Part shown: piece by piece, positions 1 through 7,909 of the stretch
How positions within the stretch are numbered: position 1 is the first letter of the stretch
How the letters are laid out: every line of letters starts with the position of its first letter
NCBI RefSeq assembly: GCF_029774175.1
Contig: NZ_CP103834.1
Span: forward strand, 692,501-756,500
Source: Actinobacillus genomosp. 1
GTDB lineage: Bacteria > Pseudomonadota > Gammaproteobacteria > Enterobacterales > Pasteurellaceae
Length of the DNA: 64,000 nt
Direction of reading: 5' to 3'
The notes under the pieces: generated by a model
What the model was told of the DNA's origin: nothing
What the model saw: only the letters and a program-made list of their open reading frames with translations
The model's database searches: none
Program-made: the position numbers and the translations under genes

Positions 1-1446
1 GATTTGTTAGATGAAGCGCCTCGCCAAACGCAACAGATTACCGAACATGAGATCGTTGAAACTTCTCATCGTTTAGAAAGCGCATTAGCTAATTATGGGG
101 TTAAAGCAACGGTAGAGGATGTCTTGGTCGGTCCGGTTGTAACTCGCTATGAGGTTAAACCTGCCGCCGGTGTAAAAGCGGCGAAAGTCGTCGGTTTGGC
201 AAGCGATCTCGCTCGTGAACTAATGTTTAAAGCGATTCGTATTACGGAAGTCGTGCCGGGTAAACCTTATATGGGGATCGAAACACCGAATAAACAGCGT
301 GAAACGGTTTGGCTTCGTGATGTATTAAATAGTGATACGTTTAAACATAGCGCCGCTACCTTGCCGATGGCACTCGGTAAAGATATTAGCGGCGAACCGA
401 TTGTGGTTGATATGGCGAAAATGCCGCATTTATTGGTTGCGGGTCAAACCGGCGGTGGTAAGTCGGTCGGCATCAATACTATGATTTTGAGTTTGCTGTT
501 TAAACTTTCACCGGAACAAGTGCGCTTTATTATGATTGATCCGAAAGTGGTTGAGCTTTCTATCTATAATGATATTCCACATCTACTCACTCCGGTTGTT
601 ACCGATATGAAAAAAGCGGCAAACGCTTTACGTTGGGCGGTAGAAGAAATGGAACGCCGCTATTTGTTAATCAGTCATTTGAATGTGCGTAATATCGAAG
701 GCTATAACGATAAAATAGAGCAAGCGGCGGCAATGAATTTTCCAATTCCAGACCCGACTTGGCGTCCGGGTGATTCAATGGTTCAACTTCCGCCGGCATT
801 AGAAAAACTCAGTTATATTGTGTTGATTGTCGATGAATTTGCGGATTTAATGATGTCTGCGGGTAAAGAAGCCGAAGAATACATTATGCGTATTGCGCAG
901 AAAGCACGAGCGGTCGGAATTCACTTAATTCTTGCAACGCAACGCCCATCAACCGATGTGATTACCGGCGTGATTAAAGCGAATATTCCAAGTCGTATCG
1001 CCTTTACCGTTGCCAGCCAAATTGATTCTCGTACCATTTTAGATGCAGGCGGTGCGGAAGCGTTATTGGGACGTGGCGATATGTTGTATTCCGGTGCGGG
1101 TAGTCCGGATATTATTCGTATTCACGGTGCATTTATGAGCGATGCGGACGTACAACGTATCGCGGATAACTGGCGAGCAAGAGGTAAGCCGCAATATTTA
1201 GAAAGCATTGTCGCTTCCGTAGAAGAAAGCGAAGGTACTAGTCGAGCGGACAGCGCGGATGTAGATCCTCTTTTTGATGAAATCGTCGAGTTTGTGATTG
1301 AAAGCGGAGTAACTTCGATTAGCGGTATTCAACGCCGTTTCTCACTTGGCTTTAACCGTGCGGCACGTATTGTTGATCAAATGGAAGCGCAGGGCATTAT
1401 TTCCGAGCAAGGTAAAAACGGCAAGCGTGAAATACTGGCTCGTTAA
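1..1446 (+). CDS. ftsK: DNA translocase FtsK, C-terminal part (gene starts before the window)
   Basis: This is the motor and DNA-reading end of FtsK, the septum-bound DNA pump that clears chromosome from the division site and activates XerCD at dif. The frame is open to base 1, so the membrane and linker regions lie outside the window. Walker A (GQTGGGKS) is near residue 150 of the visible part, Walker B (IVLIVDEFAD) near 275, and an ATQRPSTDVITG segment follows. The last 60 or so residues (from DPLFDEIVEF) form the gamma winged-helix domain that reads polar DNA motifs. The gene ends normally at TAA. Family identity is secure; only the 5' end is missing. A single uptake-signal core lies just downstream. 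Confidence 0.97.
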   Translation, partial: DLLDEAPRQTQQITEHEIVETSHRLESALANYGVKATVEDVLVGPVVTRYEVKPAAGVKAAKVVGLASDLARELMFKAIRITEVVPGKPYMGIETPNKQRETVWLRDVLNSDTFKHSAATLPMALGKDISGEPIVVDMAKMPHLLVAGQTGGGKSVGINTMILSLLFKLSPEQVRFIMIDPKVVELSIYNDIPHLLTPVVTDMKKAANALRWAVEEMERRYLLISHLNVRNIEGYNDKIEQAAAMNFPIPDPTWRPGDSMVQLPPALEKLSYIVLIVDEFADLMMSAGKEAEEYIMRIAQKARAVGIHLILATQRPSTDVITGVIKANIPSRIAFTVASQIDSRTILDAGGAEALLGRGDMLYSGAGSPDIIRIHGAFMSDADVQRIADNWRARGKPQYLESIVASVEESEGTSRADSADVDPLFDEIVEFVIESGVTSISGIQRRFSLGFNRAARIVDQMEAQGIISEQGKNGKREILAR

Positions 1447-1477
1447 ATAGCGACAATGTCACGTTATTTTTTATAAA

Positions 1478-1487
1478 ACAAGCGGTC
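1478..1487 (+). repeat. Uptake signal sequence core after ftsK
   Basis: ACAAGCGGTC followed by an A/T-rich stretch is the Actinobacillus-type DNA uptake signal. It is one of dozens in this window and is unpaired here, so it is not itself a hairpin. Confidence 0.85.
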
Positions 1488-1627
1488 GAGATTTTTTCTA
1501 AATATGTAAATGTTGGGAGAATCCGGTCGCGTTTTTATCTATCACTAAAACTACACAATTACTTATAGGATATAGATTAATATTCGTATAAAATTAAGTT
1601 CGGTTTTGATAAATTAAGGACGGAAAT

Positions 1628-2491
1628 ATGCGTTTAGATAACGAAAGAGAAAGTTCGAATGTGGAAGATCGCCGAGGTCAATCATACGGTTCTCGCCGTG
1701 GAGGCGGTCGAGCTAAAGGCGGTATTTTAGGTTTTATTATTGTTTTGGTCGGTGCCTATTATGGGGTTGATTTAACCGGCTTAATGGGATATAGCGATTC
1801 ATCGTCATCTTATCCGCAACAGCAAACGACTCAGATTCAAACATCAGCGGAAGAGGCCGAATTAAATACGATTTCTCGTAAAGTGCTATACACTACAGAG
1901 CGTATTTGGGGTGATTATTTTAAGCAAAACGGTTTAACTTACCGAGAACCTAAATTAGTGCTTTATCGTGGTGTAACGCCTACCGCTTGCGGTACAGGGC
2001 AATCGGCTATGGGACCTTTTTATTGTCCGGCGGATCAAAAAGTTTATTTGGATTTATCATTCTATGATGATATGAAATCACAACTAAAAGCCTCCGGCGA
2101 TTTCGCCTTTGCTTATGTGATTGCCCATGAAGTTGGACACCATGTTCAGAATTTATTAGGGATTAGCGAACAAACGCAGAGAGCGCAGCAAACCGCTCGT
2201 AATCAGGCGGCGGCCAATAAAATTTCCGTAAACGTGGAGCTTCAAGCCGACTGCTTCGCCGGTGTTTGGGGCTATCAAATTCAGAAAGAAGGCAAATTAG
2301 ATGCTGGTGACGTAGAAGAGGCTTTTATTGCTTCTCAAGCGGTAGGTGATGATCGCTTGCAAAAACGTTCTCAGGGCTATATTGTTCCCGACAGTTTTAC
2401 TCACGGTTCTTCCGCAGAGCGATTAGCTTGGTTCCGCAAGGGATTACAATCCGGTAATCCGGCTGTTTGTAATACGTTTACCAGCCGCTAA
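1628..2491 (+). CDS. ypfJ: YpfJ-type neutral zinc metallopeptidase
   Basis: A 287-residue membrane-anchored protein of the putative neutral zinc metallopeptidase family. A basic, Gly/Arg-rich N-terminus (residues 15-30) precedes one membrane segment (about 32-52), then a Ser/Gln-rich linker and the peptidase domain. The zinc motif HEVGHH is at residues 167-172, and a downstream ELQADCFAGVW segment supplies the expected third-ligand region. The start is preceded by AAGGA. Substrates of this family are unknown; the catalytic fold is clear from the motif but the role is not. The gene stands alone and is followed by a long palindrome in front of aroG. Confidence 0.85.
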   Translation: MRLDNERESSNVEDRRGQSYGSRRGGGRAKGGILGFIIVLVGAYYGVDLTGLMGYSDSSSSYPQQQTTQIQTSAEEAELNTISRKVLYTTERIWGDYFKQNGLTYREPKLVLYRGVTPTACGTGQSAMGPFYCPADQKVYLDLSFYDDMKSQLKASGDFAFAYVIAHEVGHHVQNLLGISEQTQRAQQTARNQAAANKISVNVELQADCFAGVWGYQIQKEGKLDAGDVEEAFIASQAVGDDRLQKRSQGYIVPDSFTHGSSAERLAWFRKGLQSGNPAVCNTFTSR

Positions 2492-2498
2492 TTCATGT

Positions 2499-2536
2499 AA
2501 ATGGTTTTGTACTAGTTAAATAGTATAAAACCATTT
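2499..2536. promoter_or_regulatory. 38-bp palindrome with TrpR-operator-like core upstream of aroG
   Basis: Two 16-base arms, one G/A mismatch apart, surround GTTAAA. The core GTACTAGTTAAATAGTAT (2509-2526) closely resembles the TrpR operator of enteric bacteria (…ACTAGTTAACTAGT…). No T-run follows on either strand, so a simple terminator is unlikely. A TTGACA (2535-2540) starts at its right edge. TrpR control of aroG is inferred from the motif and the position. Confidence 0.6.
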
Positions 2537-2587
2537 GACATACTCCTTGAATTCATCTACTTTAGATTCATTCCTAATAATTTTGCC

Positions 2588-2593
2588 TATAAT
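2588..2593 (+). promoter_or_regulatory. Candidate aroG -10 box
   Basis: A perfect TATAAT lies 20 bases before the aroG start codon. A good -35 at normal distance is not visible; TTGACA at 2535 would pair better with TACTTT at 2558. Either could be the aroG promoter. Confidence 0.4.
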
Positions 2594-2613
2594 TTACAAT
2601 AAGAGAGCACACA

Positions 2614-3690
2614 ATGTCTTATAAAAATGATGATCTTCGAATTACGAATATTGAGCAACTTTTACCGCCTGTCGCGCTATTAGAACGCTTCCCGGCAAGT
2701 GATATTGCCGCTGAGACGGTAGAAAAAGCACGTAAAGCGATTCATAAAATTATTCACGGTGCGGATGACCGTTTATTAGTTGTGATTGGACCTTGTTCAA
2801 TTCATGATCCTAAAGCGGCACTAGAGTATGCGCAACGTATAAAATCTCTTCGTGCGAATCCTAAAATTAATCGGAATCTTGAAGTAGTTATGCGTGTTTA
2901 TTTTGAGAAGCCACGTACTACTGTAGGTTGGAAAGGGTTAATTAACGATCCGTATCTGAATGAAACTTACGCATTAAACGACGGTTTACGCATCGCACGT
3001 AAAGTCTTATCGGATATTAATGATTTAACCGTACCGGCAGCCGGTGAGTTTTTAGATATGATCACACCTCAGTATATGGCGGATTTTATGAGCTGGGGTG
3101 CAATCGGGGCTCGTACGACCGAATCTCAAGTTCACCGAGAATTAGCTTCCGGTCTATCTTGTGCGGTCGGTTTTAAAAATGCAACGAACGGCGGTGTGAA
3201 AATTGCACTGGATGCTATAGGGGCGGCGGAAGCACCGCATCATTTCTTATCGGTAACGAAATTCGGTCATTCTGCAATTGTTTCTACTGCGGGTAATCCG
3301 GATTGCCACATTATCTTACGCGGCGGTGATAACGGTACGAACTATGATGCCGAATCAGTGGAAAAAGTGTGCGCAGATATTGCGAAATCCGGTCGTCGTC
3401 CGCACGTAATGATTGATTTTAGTCATGCTAACAGTCAAAAACAATTTAAACGCCAAATGGATATTTGCGAGGACGTATGCCGACAAATCGCAAATGGATC
3501 GGAATTGATTTCCGGTGTGATGATTGAAAGTTATTTAGTGGAAGGTCGTCAAGAATTAGGCGATGGCAATTTAGATCATTTAGTTTATGGGCAAAGCGTA
3601 ACGGATGCGTGTATTGGCTGGGAAGATAGCGAAAAAGCGTTATTTGCATTAGCTGATGCCGTGGAACAACGTCGTCATAAACAGCTTTAA
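2614..3690 (+). CDS. aroG: 3-deoxy-7-phosphoheptulonate (DAHP) synthase, AroG type
   Basis: The first enzyme of the shikimate pathway joins phosphoenolpyruvate and erythrose 4-phosphate to give DAHP, committing carbon to aromatic amino acids. The 358-residue length fits type Ia AroG/AroF/AroH enzymes. The motifs VIGPCSIHDP (about residue 56), the KPRTTVGWKG substrate loop and GGDNGTNYD are intact. The start is preceded by AGAGAG. Which amino acid inhibits the enzyme cannot be read safely. The upstream TrpR-like palindrome hints at tryptophan-linked control, as for enteric aroH, though overall the protein looks AroG-like. Confidence 0.95.
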   Translation: MSYKNDDLRITNIEQLLPPVALLERFPASDIAAETVEKARKAIHKIIHGADDRLLVVIGPCSIHDPKAALEYAQRIKSLRANPKINRNLEVVMRVYFEKPRTTVGWKGLINDPYLNETYALNDGLRIARKVLSDINDLTVPAAGEFLDMITPQYMADFMSWGAIGARTTESQVHRELASGLSCAVGFKNATNGGVKIALDAIGAAEAPHHFLSVTKFGHSAIVSTAGNPDCHIILRGGDNGTNYDAESVEKVCADIAKSGRRPHVMIDFSHANSQKQFKRQMDICEDVCRQIANGSELISGVMIESYLVEGRQELGDGNLDHLVYGQSVTDACIGWEDSEKALFALADAVEQRRHKQL

Positions 3691-3703
3691 TCAATAAATT
3701 TAT

Positions 3704-3772
3704 CAGAAACACGGGAATAGAGGTATTTGCAAAATTTTTTGTAAAATTAACCGCTTATTTCCGTGTTTTCTG
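3704..3772 (+). repeat. Inverted repeat between aroG and tsaB
   Basis: CAGAAACACGG (3704-3714) pairs with CCGTGTTTTCTG (3761-3772) with one bulged base across a 46-base loop that contains an uptake-signal half (ACCGCTTA). It may form a weak aroG terminator; the loop is long and only a short T-run follows. Confidence 0.4.
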
Positions 3773-3793
3773 TCGTTTTAAGGTAATAAATTC

Positions 3794-4486
3794 ATGAACA
3801 AAACGATTCTTGCTCTTGATACTGCTACGGAAGCTTGTTCTGTAGCGTTACAACATAACGGAAATATTACATCATTAGATGAGCTAAGTCCGAGAACCCA
3901 TACACAGCGTATTCTACCGATGATTGATGAATTATTGGTACGAGCAGGCATCTCACTTAACCAAGTGGATGCTCTCGTATTTGGTCGAGGCCCGGGGAGT
4001 TTTACTGGGGTACGGGTAGGTGTCGGTATTGCACAAGGGTTGGCAATGGGAGCTAATTTACCGGTGATACCCGTTTCAAACTTATTGGCTATGGCGCAAG
4101 CCGCAAACGAAAAGACAGGGGTGACCAATGTAGTGGCATTGATAGACGCACGTATGAATGAAGTGTATTTTGCACAATATGAGAAAGTAGGACAAAGTTG
4201 GCATGAAGTCGTTACTGAGCAAGTGTGCTCTCCGGAAAGAGCCATTGCGCTGATACAATTAAAAGAGAACACTACAGTGGTCGGAACCGGTTGGGCGGCA
4301 TACTCGCAATTTTCTGAGGCTAATTTACCGCTTTTCATCAGTGATATTACCTTACCTTCGGCGAAATCCATGCTTACACTTGCCGAGCCGGAACTTAGTC
4401 AAGGTAGAGTATTATCAGCACTACAAATAGAACCGGTCTATTTGCGTAATGAAGTCACTTGGGAAAAATTACCTCATAAAAGATAA
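3794..4486 (+). CDS. tsaB: tRNA threonylcarbamoyladenosine biosynthesis protein TsaB
   Basis: TsaB is the inactive-paralogue scaffold that pairs with TsaD to make the t6A37 modification of ANN-decoding tRNAs, with TsaE and TsaC. The 230 residues match the family. The N-terminal ASKHA signature (LALDTATEACSVAL) and FGRGPGSFTGVRVGVGIAQGLA region (about residues 63-84, in parts) are clear. AAGGT lies upstream of the ATG. The gene ends 40 bases before a strong terminator. It stands alone here, apart from tsaD and tsaE. Confidence 0.94.
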   Translation: MNKTILALDTATEACSVALQHNGNITSLDELSPRTHTQRILPMIDELLVRAGISLNQVDALVFGRGPGSFTGVRVGVGIAQGLAMGANLPVIPVSNLLAMAQAANEKTGVTNVVALIDARMNEVYFAQYEKVGQSWHEVVTEQVCSPERAIALIQLKENTTVVGTGWAAYSQFSEANLPLFISDITLPSAKSMLTLAEPELSQGRVLSALQIEPVYLRNEVTWEKLPHKR

Positions 4487-4528
4487 ATAGACATTTATTC
4501 TTTTGTATAAAAATACAAAATGTAAGTA

Positions 4529-4558
4529 GGGTACGTTATTGAAAACGTACCCTTTTTT
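4529..4558 (+). terminator. tsaB rho-independent terminator
   Basis: GGGTACGTT (4529-4537) and AACGTACCC (4544-4552) form a 9-bp stem with a 6-base loop, followed directly by six T. Confidence 0.93.
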
Positions 4559-4870
4559 ATTTTGTAAGATCCTACAAAAAACCATTTCCATCGTTATCTT
4601 TCCGTATATTATTCAAAACAAGTATGTAAATCATACAATCAAGCACATATATTGAGCAATTACTCACATTTATCGGTGAATTTTCCGCCTTGCGACACAA
4701 AAGGTGGAGTGGTGAGTAGATCTTGGAGTGAGTGTTTTTAGATGCTTATTCTTGTAAATAGATCGTTACACTCCATTTTATTGAGCGATTGCTCACTTTA
4801 TAATTAGTCAAAAAATGGGAACAAAGCACTAAATTTAAAAATTGGAAATTAAAGGAGAGAATGCATGATA
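4559..4870. other. Non-coding stretch with paired TGAGC-type palindromes
   Basis: No convincing gene lies here. Two near-identical palindromes of the form TGAGCrATTrCTCA occur at 4653-4666 and 4782-4795, each preceded by TATT. Between them are a CCGCCTT / AAGGTGG hairpin (4685-4707) and a TGGAGTG…CACTCCA pair. The palindromes look like operators for a TetR-type repressor, or the stretch could be a remnant of a regulator-efflux region or a structured RNA. Nothing here allows a choice. Confidence 0.45.
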
Positions 4871-4916
4871 ACAAGCGGTCGTCTTAGTAAAAAAATTTGT
4901 AAAAACAACCGCTTAT
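4871..4916 (-). terminator. Inverted uptake-signal pair after tdk
   Basis: ACAAGCGGT at 4871 and ACCGCTTA at 4908-4915 face each other over a 30-base loop, just past the tdk stop codon. Such pairs commonly act as terminators in this family. Confidence 0.6.
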
Positions 4917-4924
4917 TAGTAAGA

Positions 4925-5518
4925 CTAGAGTTTATTGAGTTTTTGTTTATAGTGGTAACGACATACGGAAAGATATTTGTCATTTCCTCCAATTTGAATT
5001 TGATCACCATCCGCTACCGCTTCACCTTTGTCATTCATGCGAATAACAAAGTGTGCTTTTCTACCGCAATCACAGATCGTTTTAAGTTCCTGTAATTCAT
5101 CCGCCCATGCTAATAGATATTGGCTGCCCTCAAAAAGCTCCGCTTGGAAATCGGTACGTAAGCCGTAACAAAGTACCGGAATTTTGAGTTTATCCACAAC
5201 ATCGGTTAATTGATATACTTGCGACTTAGTCAAAAATTGGGCTTCGTCAATTAAGATACAGTGTAACGTTTCTTGCTGATGAGCAAGTTCAATCTCATTA
5301 AATAGATTGGTATCCGACTGAAATAACAATGCTTCTTGTGAAATTCCGATACGAGAACTGACTTTACCGACACCATAACGATCATCAATCGCAGCGGTAT
5401 AAACTAAGGTATTCATACCTCGCTCTTGGTAATTATATGAGGATTGCAACAGGGTGGTTGATTTACCCGCATTCATTGAAGAGTAATAGAAATAGAGTTT
5501 TGCCATAATCTTACACAA
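4925..5518 (-). CDS. tdk: Thymidine kinase
   Basis: A salvage enzyme that phosphorylates thymidine to dTMP with ATP. The 197 residues begin with the type II TK P-loop (YYSSMNAGKSTTL), carry the Walker-B-like ILIDEAQFL around residue 88-96 and the C-terminal zinc cysteines (CDCGRKAHF and, further on, a CRYHY pair). The chosen start follows the family's usual length within a few residues; the first three residues (MCKI) could be extra, with the next Met at residue 5. A zapB terminator sits directly upstream, so tdk probably has its own promoter or depends on readthrough. Confidence 0.95.
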   Translation of the reverse strand: MCKIMAKLYFYYSSMNAGKSTTLLQSSYNYQERGMNTLVYTAAIDDRYGVGKVSSRIGISQEALLFQSDTNLFNEIELAHQQETLHCILIDEAQFLTKSQVYQLTDVVDKLKIPVLCYGLRTDFQAELFEGSQYLLAWADELQELKTICDCGRKAHFVIRMNDKGEAVADGDQIQIGGNDKYLSVCRYHYKQKLNKL

Positions 5519-5524
5519 ATAAAA

Positions 5525-5547
5525 AACGGCTAATCACATTAGCCGTT
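5525..5547 (-). terminator. zapB terminator, just upstream of tdk
   Basis: AACGGCTAAT and ATTAGCCGTT make a 10-bp stem with a 3-base loop. Read on the minus strand it is followed by TTTTTTATTTG. It lies between zapB and the tdk start codon. Confidence 0.88.
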
Positions 5548-5565
5548 CTATGAAAAAAGGAACAA

Positions 5566-5784
5566 TTATACGTTATCGATTTGACCTAAAAGTGAACGTA
5601 AACGATCTTGGAAATTCTGTTGTTCAGATTTTAACTGTTCATATTCTTGGCGTAATGTTTCTTTCTCTTGTTCCGCAGTAGTATTTTTTTCTTTTAATTC
5701 TTCCACTTCTAATTGGAGTAATTGAATGGTTTCTACGGCTTGTTTAATTTTTTCTTCAAGTTGGTCAAGAATTGGTAATGACAT
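5566..5784 (-). CDS. zapB: Cell division protein ZapB
   Basis: A 72-residue, almost wholly coiled-coil protein (LEEKIKQAVETIQLLQLEVEELKEKN and onward heptads) that thickens the Z ring through ZapA. Length and the N-terminal MSLPILDQLEEKI match Pasteurellaceae ZapB. GAGGG lies upstream of the ATG. It forms a single-gene unit with its own terminator. Confidence 0.9.
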   Translation of the reverse strand: MSLPILDQLEEKIKQAVETIQLLQLEVEELKEKNTTAEQEKETLRQEYEQLKSEQQNFQDRLRSLLGQIDNV

Positions 5785-5971
5785 AATTGGGTTCCCTCTT
5801 AAAATACAAATGTGTAAAAGTGTAAGAATTATAACTCAGTTAGGTGTTGATTTCATTGAAAAGTTCATACATTTTGGAATTTTTCTTCATTTGCCGATTT
5901 TTTAGTAACGTAATCGATTGCGAGCTGATAAAATATTAAGAATTTTGGTTATTTATTATAAGGAACATAAG

Positions 5972-6970
5972 ATGAAACGTGCTATTTCTTTTGAATTTTC
6001 TCGGGTAACGGAAGCCGCTGCGCTTGTCGCTTATGAGTGGATCGGTCGAGGTGATAAAAATGCCGCAGATGATGCTGCGGTTAAGGCAATGCGCTTAGTA
6101 TTAAATAAGATGGAGATTCGTGGTGAAATCGTTATCGGCGAAGGGGAAATTGATGAAGCACCGATGTTATATATCGGTGAAAAAGTAGGGCGTTCTCAAC
6201 CGGAAGATAGAGAGGTCGCGATTGCGGTGGATCCGATTGACGGAACTCGAATGACGGCGATGGGGCAATCGGGCGCATTAGCGGTTTTAGCTGCAGGTAG
6301 CAAAGATACCTTCCTTCAAGCACCGGATATGTATATGGAAAAACTGGTAGTGGATAGTGAAGCTAAAGGTATGATCGATTTGGATTTACCTCTTGAGCAA
6401 AATATTCGTCGTGTTGCGTCTAAAAAAGGTAAATTGCTCACGCAAATGACGGTAGCTATTTTAGCGAAACCGCGTCACGATGAGATTATTAAAAAAGTAC
6501 AGAAATTAGGTGTAAAAGTGATGGCTATTCCTGACGGCGATGTAGCGGCTGCAGTACAGTGCTGCCTACCGGACAGCGATTTGGATTTAGTTTATGGTAT
6601 CGGCGGCGCACCGGAGGGCGTGGTTGCGGCTGCGGCGGTTCGTGCTTTAGGCGGTGATATTCAAGGTCGTCTTATTCCTCGTAATCAAGTAAAAGGCAAT
6701 TCGCCGGAAAACCTTTCTGCAGCGGAAAAAGAACTTTCACGTTGTGCGCAAATGAATGTGCCAGTCAATCAAGTGTTAAAACTGGAAGATTTAGTGCGTG
6801 ATGATAACGTGCTGTTCGCCGCGACCGGCATTACCACCGGCGATTTATTAAAAGGCGTACAACGTAAGGGCAGTATGATGTTTACCGAAACGTTATTAAT
6901 TCGCGGTCGTTCTCGTACGATTCGTAAATTGGCTTCTTATCACGATATTTCTCGTTTATCTGAAGATTAA
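5972..6970 (+). CDS. glpX: Fructose-1,6-bisphosphatase class II (GlpX)
   Basis: Removes the 1-phosphate of fructose 1,6-bisphosphate in gluconeogenesis. The metal-binding motifs of the lithium-sensitive phosphatase superfamily are present: GEGEIDEAPMLYIGE (about 48-62) and AVDPIDGTRM (about 84-93). The start at 5972 is preferred over a possible upstream start at 5918 because the protein then begins MKRAISFEFSRV, as in E. coli GlpX, and AAGGA precedes it at the right distance. Length is 332 residues. It is monocistronic, with a shared terminator downstream. Confidence 0.94.
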   Translation: MKRAISFEFSRVTEAAALVAYEWIGRGDKNAADDAAVKAMRLVLNKMEIRGEIVIGEGEIDEAPMLYIGEKVGRSQPEDREVAIAVDPIDGTRMTAMGQSGALAVLAAGSKDTFLQAPDMYMEKLVVDSEAKGMIDLDLPLEQNIRRVASKKGKLLTQMTVAILAKPRHDEIIKKVQKLGVKVMAIPDGDVAAAVQCCLPDSDLDLVYGIGGAPEGVVAAAAVRALGGDIQGRLIPRNQVKGNSPENLSAAEKELSRCAQMNVPVNQVLKLEDLVRDDNVLFAATGITTGDLLKGVQRKGSMMFTETLLIRGRSRTIRKLASYHDISRLSED

Positions 6971-6981
6971 AAAATAGTAAT

Positions 6982-7017
6982 AAAAAAGTCGTATCTTATT
7001 TTTGATACGACTTTTTT
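6982..7017. terminator. Bidirectional terminator between glpX and the NIF3 gene
   Basis: AAAAAAGTCGTATC (6982-6995) pairs perfectly with GATACGACTTTTTT (7004-7017). The A/T flanks give a T-run in both directions for the two convergent genes. Confidence 0.93.
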
Positions 7018-7044
7018 ATTTATTAGCTTACACTACATTTTAGA

Positions 7045-7818
7045 TTAAGCCGGATTATCAATATCAATAAATTCCACGTCTAAGCTATATTCTTTTGCAA
7101 GCCATTCTCCCAGTGCTTTTACACCGTCTCGTTCTGTTGCGTGGTGTCCGCAAGCGAAGTAATAAATGCCTTGTTCACGGGCGGAATGGGTCGTTTGCTC
7201 TGAAATTTCGCCGGAAATAAACGCATCACAGCCTTTACTTGCCGCTAAATCAATATAACCCTGCCCGCCACCGGTACAAATACCGACTTTGCGAATTAAT
7301 TTATGCGGGTAGTCTGCAATAAATTCATCGCATAAAATCGGTTTGCGATTAAGTGCTGTTTCAATACGGTTCGCTAGATCTTGTGCGGAAATCGGGGTTT
7401 CTAACTCACCATATACCGGAATTGAATTCGGACGGTCTTCTAAACCTTGTAAGTTAATTACACCTAATTTTTTCGCCAATTGGGCGTTATTGCCTAATTC
7501 CGAATGTATATCAAGCGGAAGGTGGTAACCAAACAGATTAATGTCATTCACTAATAATTGTTTAATACGTTTACCTTTCATACCTCGAATACAAGGCGAT
7601 TCGCTTTTCCAAAAATAGCCGTGATGCACTAAAATCGCATCAGCATTTTTTTCAATCGCTTTTTCAATCAATGGCAAGGTTGCAGTCACACCGGTAATAA
7701 TACGTTGGATTTGTGCTTTACCTTCCACTTGTAAACCGTTCGGTGCGTAGTCGTTAATTACTTTACTATTTAGTTTTTCATCAATAATTTGTTCAAGTTT
7801 GAGATTGGATAGTCCCAT
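7045..7818 (-). CDS. NIF3 / YbgI family dinuclear metal protein
   Basis: A 257-residue member of the NIF3 (YbgI, 'GTP cyclohydrolase 1 type 2 homologue') family, a toroidal hexamer with a dinuclear metal site. The metal ligands are visible as LVHHGYFW (about residue 63-70) and the C-terminal ACGHHATERDG. Biochemical function is unsettled in the family. AAGGA precedes the chosen start. It is transcribed toward glpX and shares the bidirectional terminator. It is probably monocistronic, since an inverted uptake-signal pair separates it from macB's 3' end. Confidence 0.88.
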   Translation of the reverse strand: MGLSNLKLEQIIDEKLNSKVINDYAPNGLQVEGKAQIQRIITGVTATLPLIEKAIEKNADAILVHHGYFWKSESPCIRGMKGKRIKQLLVNDINLFGYHLPLDIHSELGNNAQLAKKLGVINLQGLEDRPNSIPVYGELETPISAQDLANRIETALNRKPILCDEFIADYPHKLIRKVGICTGGGQGYIDLAASKGCDAFISGEISEQTTHSAREQGIYYFACGHHATERDGVKALGEWLAKEYSLDVEFIDIDNPA

Positions 7819-7840
7819 TTTTTTATTCCTTTTTAGAAAA

Positions 7841-7898
7841 ATAAGCGGTTAAATTATCTACAAAATTTGCAAATTTCCCAAAAAATTTAACCGCTTAT
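7841..7898. terminator. Inverted uptake-signal pair between macB and the NIF3 gene
   Basis: TAAGCGGTTAAATT and AATTTAACCGCTTA form a stem around a loop that includes AATTTGCAAAT. The position just beyond the macB stop codon suggests terminator use. Confidence 0.6.
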
Positions 7899-7909
7899 AA
7901 CAAGTTAAT

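Noticed and set aside
3778..4371. 197-codon open frame on the minus strand opposite tsaB
   Set aside because: tsaB is certain on the plus strand; the antisense frame shows no family features.
4865..5095. 76-codon plus-strand frame in front of and opposite the tdk 3' end
   Set aside because: It starts in the uptake-signal hairpin and runs antisense through tdk with no domain; AAGGAGAG upstream of its ATG is notable but not enough.
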